A stretch of 23,973 bases of DNA from Chara braunii (GCA_003427395.1 BFEA01000923.1:37989-61961), one strand, 5' to 3'. Positions 1 to 9,002 are shown, numbered from the stretch's first letter. The notes: generated by a model from the sequence alone, not told the origin. Numbers and translations: made by a program.

Positions 1-1462
1 TTTAGTGTTAGGGTTGGCGATGTTTGTTCTTTAGCTGTTTTTTGGGTGGAATTCTGTTGGTCTTTTTGAGTGGTTGGGGTGTAGATTTCCGGTTGCGTTT
101 TCCTTTTGATGGTTTGTGCTTTAGTGATAGGGTTGGCGATGTTAATTAGTGTTAATTAGGGTGTGATGTTAATTACAGTTAATTAGGGTGTGACGTTGCA
201 GGCTAATGGGTGCTCAGCCACGTTGGGGTTAAGCCAGTCCGAAGAGCCTGGCTCATCCCTGTGGGCCATGGTTATTGATGTGAGAGACGCTGGGCCCGTT
301 TCCCAGCCTGTGATGATATGATGTACTCCCTTTTTTTGGAAAAAAAAAGAAAGTTTTTCAGTTTATTTTTACGCATAACGTAGTTTTTTTTTTAAACATT
401 TTCCTTGTGTTTTTTTTTTGAAGGGACACCTTCCTTAGCTCTTGCCCAGCCGGCTGAGCCGGGTGGCCCAGGCAGACCCAAGTGGCCCCCGGTTTGTAGC
501 CCAGGTTAATACATAATAATAGCGTTAACAACTTAGTAGTTACTAGTAAGTGTTTATCTGCCTACCTACCTTTTTGATGATCACAGGAGAATTCCCGATC
601 GTGTCTATGTTGGTTATGGGTCCCATGCTTTCAGGATAATACTTCCGCACTATGCCTGCAAAGGAAAGCGAAGAAAAAAATTCCCAAAAATTTGAAAAAG
701 AAAGAGAGAAAAAGGAGAAAAGCCAAGCAAAGAGCAGAGCCAGGGGTCTTTAGCAAATTATTTATCCCAATGCCGTTTAGCCACCGCACCTCAGAAATGG
801 CAAAAATTGTCCTACGAGAACTGAGATTTCAGTAAAAAAAAAAAAAAAAAAAGAGCTCAGATTTCAGGACACAGCAGCCCAGACTTGGCTATTTTCTGTT
901 CCTAGATCTTTCTCAGTCGCTGCACCGAAGCTGCATTCGGTCAACTGTGACAGAAGTCCTCATGTGATTATGCCTTTGCTGGCAGATAGTGTATAGTACC
1001 TTGACTTCTTTAAACTTCTTTTATACCTACCACTGCCTCTCCTTCCCTCAGAATTCCCTCCCCCACTCTTCCCCCCCCCCTCCCCCCCCAAAAAAAAACA
1101 AAAAAAGTGAGGTCCTTATGATCCTGGCTCCATATCCATTCTGGGGAACATCTGTCCCGTTCCTATTCCCCCAGCAAGTCAGATATACAACAAGAACTAT
1201 ACGACAAGAACACCCTCATGCTTCCTTCCGTTTGGCCGAAGGAACCCCTGATTGGCCGAAGGACCCCTGGTCAGCATTGATTGCTCCAGCTGACTGGGGA
1301 ATTGACTGTCAGCTTTCCTTCCCTCTACCTTTCCTCTCAAGTGTGTGTTGATTGCCGTGTCCGCCGTGCGGTGTTGTGTGTGTGCTGTGGGTTCATGGAC
1401 GCTACAGCCCTGGGGTTGGGGTGGATATCAAGACCGGTATGGATCCAGGTTTTATAACACCT
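1..1462. other. No gene seen; short direct repeats and homopolymers
   Basis: GTTAGGGTTGGCGATGTT-like sequence occurs at the very start and again near 127. TTAATTAGGGTGTGA occurs twice near 152-192. An A19 tract is at 834-852 and a C-rich run with A-runs is at 1070-1107. No ORF or RNA is supported. Confidence 0.6.
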
Positions 1463-1592
1463 CCAAGGGTTGTAGTGGTTACGACACGTCGTTCCTGTGG
1501 CTGAGGGTGCCGGTTCGAGGCTGTGCGTGCACGGCGGGGCCTGATGCCCTAAAAGCATGTTGATCAGTGTCTTCTTTACCAAAAAAAAAAAA
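1463..1592 (+). mobile_element. tRNA-derived SINE-like element with A-tail
   Basis: An A-box-like TGTAGTGGTTACGAC (1471-1485) is followed by a B box GGTTCGAGG (1512-1520). The offset of about 43 bases is normal for tRNA internal promoters. About 60 bases later the sequence ends in A12 (1581-1592). Pol III promoter plus A-tail is the SINE signature. The element has no cloverleaf good enough for a real tRNA. Confidence 0.5.
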
Positions 1593-2009
1593 CTGCCAAA
1601 TTTAAAGGGAAACCAAGAAAGGATTAAGAGGTAAAAGGAATGCAAAGGCCCTCAGAATTCCTTTCATTCATCCTCCACCAAATCTGAGATGATATGGCCT
1701 ATACAGCCCTCGGGGGCGCCTTCGCAGCCGTCAGGGAAGCTCCACCAGCTATATCTTTCCCAGCATGATGATAGAATGAAGATGCACCAGCCCTACGGCT
1801 GCTCGCAGTAAGGGGGCTCATTCGGAGAATGTCGGCATTGGTTCTTGTTCATTCATTCATTTATTATTGTATTAATCGTTAATAAGACGAGGATACAGTT
1901 ATGTGAGGGCTGATGATGAAGCCAAGAGGAGGAGGCAGGTGGCATCGGTTCAATCTTGCATTCATCTTTTTTCTTCCTCTTATTCTTCTTCTTACTCTTC
2001 GTCTTCCTT

Positions 2010-2164
2010 CTTAATTGAAAGGACGACGACCTTGAGATATCATCATTGAACTGACCGGCCCCAGGTAATTCAGAATGATTTTATTCTGGTCATCTGATTG
2101 TATCTGGATGCGAGCTTGGGTCTGTATTTCAACAGTTTGTGTACCAACTGAGCTATACCCATTG
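2010..2164 (-). mobile_element. tRNA-derived SINE-like element, minus strand
   Basis: On the minus strand, starting near 2162, the sequence reads GGGTATAGCTCAGTTGGTA, a near-perfect tRNA 5' end and D-arm (A box). It continues about 45 bases later into a weak B-box-like CTCGCATCC. The element runs into an AAG-rich tail below 2010. A long (GAA/TTC) tract abuts its 5' side. Confidence 0.5.
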
Positions 2165-2167
2165 GAG

Positions 2168-2426
2168 TCTTCTTCTTCTGCTTCTTCTTCTTCCTTCTTC
2201 TTCTTCTTCGTCTTCTTCCTCTTCTTCTTTGTCCTCTTCTTCTTTGTCCTCTTCTTCGTCACCCTCTTCTTCGTCCTCCTCTCCTTCGTCCTCTTCATCT
2301 TTGTGCTCTTCTTCTTTCTCCTCCTCTTCTTCTTCTTCCTCCTCCTCTTCTTCCTCCTCGTCCTCTTCTTCCTCCTCTTCTTCCTCTTCTTCTTCGTCTT
2401 CTTCTTCTTCTTCTTCTTCTTCTTCT

Positions 2427-2473
<47 letters not shown>

Positions 2474-2480
2474 TTCTTCT
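2168..2480. repeat. (TTC)n microsatellite with variants
   Basis: About 310 bases of TTC/CTC/GTC triplets, purest from about 2400 to 2480. Long Ser-, Phe- or Arg-rich open frames through it are artefacts of the triplet repeat. Confidence 0.97.
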
Positions 2481-2533
2481 CACCTCATCTAAACCAACTT
2501 CTTCAGTTTTGCGTCTCATGACTGACATGACAC

Positions 2534-2678
2534 ATGGCACTGTCTCAAATTGGAGTCTGGCCTTATCAACGGAGCAGAATCATCGCAGATCGTATATGTC
2601 CGCCAAATTCGCCAATAGAGTGCTGGTTTGAGTCTGCACTAACATCCTTACAACATCCCAAAAAAAAAAAAAAAAAAA
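2534..2678 (+). mobile_element. Possible SINE-like element with A-tail
   Basis: A B-box-like GGTTTGAGTCT lies at 2624-2634 and a weak A-box-like TGGCCTTATCAACGG near 2559. An A18 tract closes the unit at 2661-2678. The A-to-B spacing is longer than usual, so support is limited. Confidence 0.3.
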
Positions 2679-2679
2679 G

Positions 2680-3200
2680 AAACAACCTCAACACTCTGTC
2701 ATCTCCTATATTTGGATTTTGGAAACGCAACTGAAGTAACTGTTACTGAACTAAATTTTCCACCATGAGTTGTGCAACTTCACTATTGTTGTCATTTTAT
2801 TATTTCATAATGAATTAATAATTCTATTTTGCCTCCAAATAGGCGTCTGACATTCTCATGTCCTGCCAGCCAAGAAAATTGGAGTACTGGCTTTGACACT
2901 TCAACTTTGAAGCAATGCCGATGAGTGATCACCTGAGCGCAGACTCTATTAAACATGCACGAGCCACAAACAAGGGGAGGAGGGCGAACAAAGCATCAAG
3001 GAGAGGAACGGAAAAGACTAGAAGGGTTAAAGCGAGAGACAGATGTGGGAACAGGAAGTCGAACAGAGCACAAAAACAGGGGGAGAAAGGAGAAGGAAAA
3101 ATGGAGTAGACTCAGTAGAGCTACAGAAAAGCAGTACAAGGGATGACCAGATGATGGACAAGCACGCCGGCAATGAAACCACAAGCAGTGTCACGGAGCG

Positions 3201-3205
<5 letters not shown>
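2680..3205. other. No gene seen; AT-rich then purine-rich
   Basis: The stretch is AT-rich to about 2870, then increasingly purine-rich toward the (AG)n tract. No exon, RNA or transposon signature was recognised. Confidence 0.5.
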
Positions 3206-3294
<89 letters not shown>

Positions 3295-3295
3295 N

Positions 3296-3367
<72 letters not shown>
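3206..3367. repeat. (AG)n microsatellite with a gap base
   Basis: About 160 bases of uninterrupted AG dinucleotide, with one undetermined base at 3295. The true length is probably uncertain in the assembly. Confidence 0.98.
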
Positions 3368-3371
<4 letters not shown>

Positions 3372-3399
3372 GCACATGCTTTGGGGTCAGGCAGACAGC

Positions 3400-3600
3400 A
3401 AAGGATGGACAGACGGACGCATGAACGGACAGAGAGGCAGACAGGGGAACAGGGAAACGGAGAGACAGACAGACGGATTGCAGGATGGATGGATGAATGG
3501 ACGGACAGACAGATGGATGGATGGACGATGGGCGGACCAATAGCCGACAAAACGACAGACCAACAAACTGAACTACTGTCCGACAGACCGACCGACCTGC
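3400..3600. repeat. Degenerate GGAC/GACA/GGAT tetranucleotide tract
   Basis: GACAGACGGAC, GGATGGATGGATGAATGGAC and similar tetranucleotide runs continue from the (AG)n tract. They appear to be a decayed compound microsatellite. Confidence 0.8.
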
Positions 3601-3660
3601 AATAAATCGCAGTATCCCAGTGGGACTGTACACTAACTGTGCTTGCTGTTTCCTTGGTTT

Positions 3661-3986
3661 AGGCCTTGCGCAACTTGATCCCGTGACCTGTATTTGGTAC
3701 GTTTGGTTTGTTATCTTCGAGCCCTACTGGGCTTGATCCTTAGACCTGTAGCTCGTAGTCTCTATTTGGCAGTGTTAGACCCTTAGGCTTTACTGTTTTG
3801 TCGTTTTCTGCAGTTGCTGAAGTCAACCCGGGACTCGATCCCATGACCTGTAATGTGTTTGTGGTGTTTGACTGTTTTTTAGCCTTATTGGGCTTGAACC
3901 TGTCGCCACTACTTGCTAGTAGTCTCTACTTTGTAGTCTTAGGCCTTTCAGCCTTGTTGTTTTGTCGTTTTCTGCCCTTCTGGAAA
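3661..3986. repeat. Diverged ~160-bp tandem duplication
   Basis: Copy 1 (about 3661-3822) and copy 2 (about 3823-3986) share TTGATCCCGTGACCTGTA versus TCGATCCCATGACCTGTA, the segment GTAGTCTCTA, and TTGTCGTTTTCTGC at their ends. Each copy holds two GATCC/GAACC..GACCTGT motifs that look like inverted tRNA B boxes. Confidence 0.7.
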
Positions 3987-4221
3987 CTGGTAGGCCCCTA
4001 GGTCTTTCTTGTGTGTGTCCTAGCCTTTGGTCCCCTTAGTCTACGTGTCCATCTAGATGCATGTAGGTAGATCTTGACTGTTTGGCAACTTTGTCCATAG
4101 ATGTTTGCTGTTTGGACAGTCAGAAGATAGGTCTGTAGGTGGCTCCTGTGTTGTAGGTCTAGGGAAGTCGGGTAGAAGTAGGCAGAGGCAGAGGAATTTA
4201 GGGTTCTTTGGTTGCTTTTTT

Positions 4222-4758
4222 TCAGTCTTGGTGGAGGTTGCGTTGCTTCCCTGCTGCGCTATTGAGGACATGTATGCAGCGCATCTTCTCCACATGCCGC
4301 TGGCCGCCATAGCTGGGGCCGGCCAGCTCCGTTGGTGACAGCGCTGGGCTCGGCGCGGAAGTGCTGATGAGCGCTTCCTCATATTCGTGTGCTTGTTGGG
4401 GTTTGGTCAGCTGCCACCGAAGCTGCACTTTCAGTGGTTCTTCTTCGACGTGGCAGATCTTCATCTTCATCGAGTTGCTGTTCTTCTTCATCATCCTGGG
4501 AGCTGTGCTCCCCTGCTGAGTGGACACTTCATCTGCAGTGGGCTTCTTGAGTGGTGCAGAGAGGGGTGTTGGATTTAGGAGGGTGTATGGAGATTGGCAG
4601 GCTTGATAGGTTGGGTGCTTGCAAGCATCATAGCTAGAGCTTGAGGAAGAGGGAGGAAAAAGGAGACTCCCGGATACTTCGATGAAACTTCGTATGTAAT
4701 TGGTCCGTGGGTGTTGATAACGTGGTTGGGATCCTCGGAAATTCGTGCTGTTGATTGA
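4222..4758 (-). CDS. Stop-free minus-strand stretch, possible exon, unidentified
   Basis: About 180 codons on the minus strand are free of stops, ending at TGA 4222-4224. The reading has a Ser run (PPSSSSSSYDAC), a Lys/Met-rich segment (MMKKNSNSMKMKICHVEEE) and QLRWQLTKPQQAHEYEEAL. There is no good ATG at the start. A splice-acceptor-like sequence (pyrimidine tract ending CCCCAAG, with CTAAT upstream) precedes position 4758. It does not continue the HPAT exon at 5282: in the required phase it soon meets a stop, and it shows no HPAT motif. It may be an exon of another gene, a repeat-derived ORF, or chance in a GC-richer stretch. Confidence 0.25.
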   Translation of the reverse strand, partial: SINSTNFRGSQPRYQHPRTNYIRSFIEVSGSLLFPPSSSSSSYDACKHPTYQACQSPYTLLNPTPLSAPLKKPTADEVSTQQGSTAPRMMKKNSNSMKMKICHVEEEPLKVQLRWQLTKPQQAHEYEEALISTSAPSPALSPTELAGPSYGGQRHVEKMRCIHVLNSAAGKQRNLHQD

Positions 4759-4993
4759 CTTGGGGAGAGACGGTAATTAGAATAGATTTTCAGTTTAATT
4801 CTATTTTCGCAATTTTTTCGATATTCGTGTGCTTCCGCTGTGTATTCTTATCATGCGGTGTGGTGTGGATTGCTCCCTCCAAAGGTCACTTGTCATTGCA
4901 CGTGTATGGGAACCTGTGGATACCATGTTGGATATCGTTTCAATAAGGCACATAACAGACCAAACGACAGGCCGACAGAGACAGAGACAAAGT

Positions 4994-5132
4994 CAGAGAC
5001 AGAGACAGAGACAGAGACAGAGACAGAGACAGAGACAGAGACAGAGACAGAGACAGAGACAGAGACAGAGACAGAGACAGAGACAGACAGGCAGGCAGGC
5101 AGACAGATACTGAGATGGACAGACGGATCGGC

Positions 5133-5175
<43 letters not shown>

Positions 5176-5176
5176 T
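4994..5176. repeat. Compound microsatellite (CAGAGA)n-(GGCA)n-(GACA)n
   Basis: The hexamer run spans 4994-5082, GGCA repeats follow to about 5104, and pure GACA repeats span 5132-5174. The tract lies about 100 bp downstream of the HPAT exon at 5282, within its following intron. Confidence 0.97.
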
Positions 5177-5281
5177 AGAGACAGTGTCAGACAGAGGGGG
5201 AGAATTCAGCAAACCTCATTCGTACGAAGACACCAGCTGATTGTTGTGATGGTGACCTGGCACATCTTGGTGGTTCTGTAC

Positions 5282-5397
5282 CTTCAAATTTCTTTGGCTC
5301 GATGTAGAAAAAGCTGAAGGCTGCAGGTAGTGTCTCCGATGCCAGATTGGGCAAAGGCTTGACGAATATGTGGTCAGGTTCACCCATAAGGACGTAT
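5282..5397 (-). CDS. HPAT-like glycosyltransferase, next internal exon (116 nt)
   Basis: This is the exon directly following complement(8935..9002) of the same GT95-like gene. After one base completing a Glu codon, the minus strand reads YVLM, then EPDHIF, KPLPNL, PAAF and FFYIEPKK. These are the landmark motifs around the presumed donor-substrate site of HPAT proteins, where the family usually has AEPDHI. Here Gly replaces the usual Ala (MGEPDHI), and AAFS replaces AAFP. The acceptor is GATTGCAG. The donor is AAG|GTACAG, leaving phase 1. The next exon, expected to encode a GPVTNIDPIGNSP-like block, was not found between 1 and 5281, so either the next intron exceeds 5 kb or the gene is broken there. 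A processed pseudogene is excluded because the intron is retained. The two exons are in phase with no stops, which favours a working gene. Confidence 0.85.
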
Positions 5398-5762
5398 CTG
5401 CAATCATCAAGTTCGATTCACAGTAAGTACGCAACAATCAGGAGGCAAGGGATGATGGGCACACCCAAGGTCGTGCTGTTTTCTGAAAGTGCTCACAATC
5501 AATTTGGGGTTCGATCGGAAGATCTGCGGGAGTCGTGAGGTAGTGTTCTCAATGGCATTCATTGACAGAGGTGGGCTGCCAACTGTCAATGGGAGAAGCT
5601 ATAGTAAAAAAAAAAAAAAAAAGAAAGTTAATACAGTTGTAGACTTGTAGACTTGTAGTACTATAGTCTATAGGTAATGGCTTACACCATGCAGTGTCGC
5701 AGCCAGGTTTCTGAAAGGATTCAGGAATCTCAGTACCCCTCGTTCAGACCGAGTCCCAGGTC

Positions 5763-5868
5763 CTACCTTCTTCCCCCGAATACAACGTACGACGGTCATT
5801 ATTGCTGTATTTAGTCTGAAAGATGCCCCAAATGCATACATCTGTTATTATTCAGGGGAAGAAGGTAG
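5763..5868. repeat. 18-bp inverted repeat, 70-bp spacer
   Basis: The arms CTACCTTCTTCCCCCGAA (5763-5780) and TTCAGGGGAAGAAGGTAG (5851-5868) are inverted copies with one mismatch. The right arm leads into CCTGAGTTCAGTTCCCAG, which resembles a tRNA B box. It could be a small MITE-like unit or two opposed SINE ends. Confidence 0.75.
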
Positions 5869-6235
5869 TCCTGAGTTCAGTTCCCAGTCACGAGTACCAT
5901 GAAACATTTCAATTTAAGATATTGGAGGATATTGACGAATGAAAGTACGTGCATCCGCTCGAAAAGTATGTGAACATTGTAGACTTATTAGAAGACGAAG
6001 AAAAGTGATGATAATATGTTCTAATCCAAAACATAAACAAAGACAAGGGTAATTCATTGATGAATTAGTAATTACTAATTCATCTTTTATCCAGTCCCAA
6101 GTCCCAGATCGTAGTCCCAAGTCCCATTCCATGTTCCATTGGTGGTTCCCGCCACTTGTACAATATTCACTCACGAACACTCGAGGAGAGTAGTTTTCGT
6201 TTGTACCATGATTGCAGAGGCCTGGACAGCCTACA

Positions 6236-6405
6236 GTCTTCACCCGAATAGAACACCCCCCGGTCAATAAAGGCTACCGGCTTCACCCAACTAGAACGCC
6301 CGGTCATTATACAGCCAAATTGGGCCAAGTTTTTTTTTTTTTTTTTTTTTTTTTTTGCGGTCCAGATACAGCGATAATGACTGGTCATTCTATTCGGGTA
6401 AAGAC
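6236..6405. repeat. Mirrored ~35-bp repeats around poly(T)
   Basis: Two direct copies (6236-6270 and 6279-6311; CTTCACCCRANTAGAACNC core) precede a T25 tract (6332-6356). A third copy lies in inverted orientation at 6371-6405, directly abutting the 45-bp minisatellite. Confidence 0.8.
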
Positions 6406-6672
6406 GGTAGAAAGTCCCTGGTAGATATCAGTTATCGGCTGGTAGATCGTGGTAGAAAGTCCCTGGTAGATAACAGTTATCGGCTGGAAGATCGTGGTAC
6501 TAGAAAGTCCCCGGTAGATAACAGCTATTGGCTGGTAGATTGCGTTAGAAAGTCCCTGTTAGATAACAGTTTTTCGGCTGGTAGATCGTGGTAGAAAGTC
6601 CCTGGTAGATAACAGTTATCGGCTGGAAGATCGCGGTAGAAAGTCCCCGGTAGATAACAGTTATCCGCTGAA
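6406..6672. repeat. 45-bp minisatellite, about 6 copies
   Basis: Units start at 6406, 6451, 6496, 6545, 6590 and 6635, each beginning near GGTAGAAAGTCCC and containing GATAACAGTTATCGGCTGG. One unit is lengthened by about 4 bases. The period is a multiple of three, so one frame stays open through several copies (RKSLVDNSYRLVDRG-like). This is a consequence of the period and not evidence of coding. Each unit carries an ATAAC/GTTAT near-palindrome. Confidence 0.95.
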
Positions 6673-6780
6673 GCGTATCTTCAGAAGGCACCACAAACTT
6701 CAGCCAAGATCACAAGAGTTGTTAGGCCAGGACCTGGTGTCAATCAATCCGCCCCAAAGCACGCGGCCACTGTTTCCTAA

Positions 6781-7403
6781 ATGGGCAAGGCCACTATCCA
6801 GGTGGTGGTAAGAGAACCTACCCGATTATGGCCTTGCTCTCGGGATGGCTCCAGTCTCTCGGTGGGGAGCTACACCTGCTAGAAACTGGGTCGAGCATGA
6901 CATTTGCAATGCATGGGCTTAAACCGCCAGAACACAGCCCCAGCCTTGCTGAAATGCAACTCGTTGCCTGCGAAAGAGGCTCGGCCTACCGGACCAAAAT
7001 GGCTGGCAGCGCCAGCCAAAAAAGAAAGAAAGTGCTCCGCTGGCGGTTCGTAAAAGCCTGGCGCGCAGTAAGCAGCCTCCAGGCCCGAGTGTACTGGTGG
7101 TTTAACTGGCAGTAAATCCTTCTCCTTCTCTTCCAGAGGCAGTCAATGCTGATAGGATTCCCCGGGCCATAACGTGGGGAAGCGTGGCATACACTTGTAC
7201 ACTTGTATTTCATTATGACTTGCCGGTGGAAAAGGAATCGGACTGCAGAACTTTTTTCAAAAAACAAAACAATGTTGTTGATGAGGATATATCGGAGCTG
7301 CAATTGCACCACTGGCACACAATGCTGAGGCCTTGTATCACCTCTCTGCCTACGGGTTGTGCGCTATACACGAGAACTGACACGAAACTGAGACTCTGCG
7401 GAG
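6781..7403 (+). repeat. Dispersed repeat family, copy A (with ~360-bp extra segment)
   Basis: The left part (6781-6900: GGGCAAGGCCACTATCCAG ... GGTGGGGAGCTACACCTGCT) and right part (7269-7403: AATGTTGTTGATGAGGATAT ... GAGAACTGACACGAAACTGA) both match the copy at 8284-8491 in reverse orientation. There the two parts are contiguous, so about 360 bases (6905-7268) are either inserted here or deleted there. Confidence 0.8.
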
Positions 7404-7791
7404 ACAGAGATGATTGCTCTCCATGCAAAGGCGGAATGCGGTATAGACTGTTTTTCTTCCATCTCCTCTTGGTGCGGTGATCACGACCGCTCTGGCTCTG
7501 TATCCACCCGTTGTCTTCGCCTTCTCCTTGGAGCCTCAGTTTCCATCAGATACTGTAGTAATTGCAGCAGGGCTTTGCTTCGCCGACAAGCCTTACCGCG
7601 GTTTTCGGCAAAATCTATTCAAATTCTCAATGCTGACAATTCTGACGTCAATATGGTGGGCAAGGTGTTCTTCTGAGCTTACACCACCACTACCTACCGC
7701 ATTTTTCGTACCCCCCGGCCTCGAATGAATATGGACCAGAGGGGCAGGACGATTCGGCTTCCGCGTTAACGGCCGGCCCAACCGGTAAGTA

Positions 7792-8095
7792 GTTCACCTT
7801 TGGCTTCCTACAAGGAAAACCAGAAATAGCAGAACTTGCCGCAGAAGCAATGAAAACGAACACTCCGTCAGCATGGACGCAACTGAGAAATGAGATCCGA
7901 AATGAGCAATATACAGCAAGATCAGTTCGAACTTCGACGCAATCTCCTCCTTCCAGTCAAGCACTACAACAACAACAACATTACCTGATGGAAGCTGAGC
8001 CTGCAGGGACAAGGCGACGGCAACAGGTGGATCACAGACTGACTGAGAGCAGTGGTGGTCAACACACTAAGTGGAGATGGATCTGCAGCTTTTAG
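7792..8095 (+). other. Stop-free protein-like stretch in HPAT intron
   Basis: One plus-strand frame reads GFLQGKPEIAELAAEAMK and then a Gln/Arg-rich C-terminus (QALQQQQHYL, GTRRRQQVDHRL), ending in TAG at 8093. No family is recognised. It lies between two copies of the dispersed repeat family and is opposite in strand to HPAT, so a transposon remnant is likelier than a gene. Confidence 0.2.
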
Positions 8096-8283
8096 CCTTT
8101 GCATGGAGAGAAGCGGTGGTTAACCGAGGCCCCAATTTTCAGAGATTTGTCATGCAATTTATAAAAAAAACAAAGCCCTTTTTAATCAAACCCTAATTTC
8201 AGTTTTGGGCCCGTTAGTCAGGGGCTGAATCTGGGGGGTCCCCGTTAAGCAGTGGTGATGAAGAGCAACTCATCTTTTACCCC

Positions 8284-8491
8284 GCACAGTCTGAGGACTC
8301 TGAGCTTAGTGTCAGTTCTCATATATGGCACGCAAGCCCCCCCGGCGGCAAAGAGACGATACAAGGCCTCTCCGATCTATCCTCGTCAACAACATTATTG
8401 TACATGGGACACCGGACCGAGGTTTCCAGCAGGTGCAGCTCCCCACCATCTGGGGTAGACCGCAGCCATCCCCAGATGGTGGCCTTGCCCA
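8284..8491 (-). repeat. Dispersed repeat family, copy B (inverted, compact)
   Basis: The reverse complement contains GGTGGGGAGCTGCACCTGCT, then TGTTGTTGACGAGGATAGAT, then GAGAACTGACACTAAGCTCA, in the same order as copy A. The family has no recognised protein. Its copies also appear at 9850 and 12121. Confidence 0.8.
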
Positions 8492-8934
8492 GTAATGTTT
8501 TACAGTTTTAGGGAAAGAAGGAGCCAACTAGTACGTCTTGCACGGAAACGAGTTTCAAATATTAGGCAAAGAAAACACATACGGGCATGCCAATCACTCG
8601 CCACGTTCGAAAAGGCAATAAAGGAGGCACGATAGTTTGTAATGAGTGCGACTGTTGCGGATGGCCTGAGTTCAAAAACCACAAAATAAAAAGGCTATTT
8701 TTTGCGTTCCTTGCACATTCCAAACTGCTGCGGCGACAAAACTGTTATTTAGTGCTTTTTTTTTTGCATATGCGAAACTAAAACCACCCTGCAGGGGAAG
8801 GTGTTTCAAAGAATTTAAAAAGAATAAAAAGTTGCCAAAGTGTACGACAGGACTGCAGAATGACTTCCCAGGGTCTACCAGACAGGAATGATGACCAGAT
8901 TCAGATGAAAAATGACAGTTGAGTATGCACTTAC

Positions 8935-9002
8935 TCTTCTGGAATGTGGGCCTGACTTATCCATTGCACAAATGCCCAAGGCCTGTTCAGGACAACATAC
9001 CC
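8935..9002 (-). CDS. HPAT-like glycosyltransferase, internal exon (68 nt)
   Basis: This is an internal exon of a hydroxyproline O-arabinosyltransferase-like protein (GT95; HPAT1-3/RDN1 relatives). These are Golgi type II membrane enzymes that add arabinofuranose to hydroxyproline of extensins and CLE peptides. Read on the minus strand, the 22 codons plus 2 nt contain the family block NRPWAFVQW followed by an IPEE stretch. The acceptor is a pyrimidine-rich tract ending in TTTCTAG, with a CTAAT-type branch sequence about 30 nt upstream. The donor is GTAAGTGC. The exon ends in phase 2, and its last two bases (GA) join the first base (A) of the exon at 5282-5397 to give a Glu codon. The preceding exon, expected to encode the GGFTRILH...DPLP part of the family, was not found at higher coordinates. 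Family membership is recognised from memory of the conserved motifs. Confidence 0.85.

Larger units (their letters stand above)
5398..8934 (-). other. HPAT intron (~3.5 kb), repeat-filled
   Basis: This is the interval between the two HPAT exons, with a GTAAGTGC donor at 8934 and a GATTGCAG acceptor at 5398. It contains, in plus coordinates, poly(A) 5606-5622, an inverted repeat at 5763-5868, mirrored repeats around poly(T) at 6236-6405, a 45-bp minisatellite at 6406-6672, two opposed copies of a dispersed repeat family (6781-7403 and 8284-8491), and a stop-free stretch at 7792-8095. No other host exon was recognised inside it. Confidence 0.75.

Noticed and set aside
2075-2540. Long Ser-, Phe- and Arg-rich open frames on both strands
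   Set aside because: They are generated by the TTC triplet repeat. Any frame through it stays open.
3027-3633. Open frames of alternating Ser/Leu or Arg/Glu
   Set aside because: They are translations of the (AG)n tract and its decayed flanks, running through an undetermined base.
4360-4385. CTGATGAG resembling a hammerhead ribozyme core
   Set aside because: No matching GAAA strand or stems I-III could be placed around it.
1-5281. Downstream HPAT exons on the minus strand
   Set aside because: No readings like GPVTNIDPIGNSP, PTWMNVS or IHYTYGCDY were found. The next exon probably lies outside the window or the gene is broken.
6355-6594. 79-codon ORF with a repeated 15-residue peptide
   Set aside because: The 45-bp period keeps one frame open by itself. 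There are no gene signals, and it lies antisense inside an HPAT intron.
6406-6672. CRISPR-like array
   Set aside because: Units are contiguous 45-bp repeats without unique spacers, in a eukaryotic context.
6828-7115. 95-codon ORF with a basic C-terminus
   Set aside because: It starts inside the dispersed repeat and crosses into the extra 360-bp segment. It is a chimera of repeat parts with no family resemblance.
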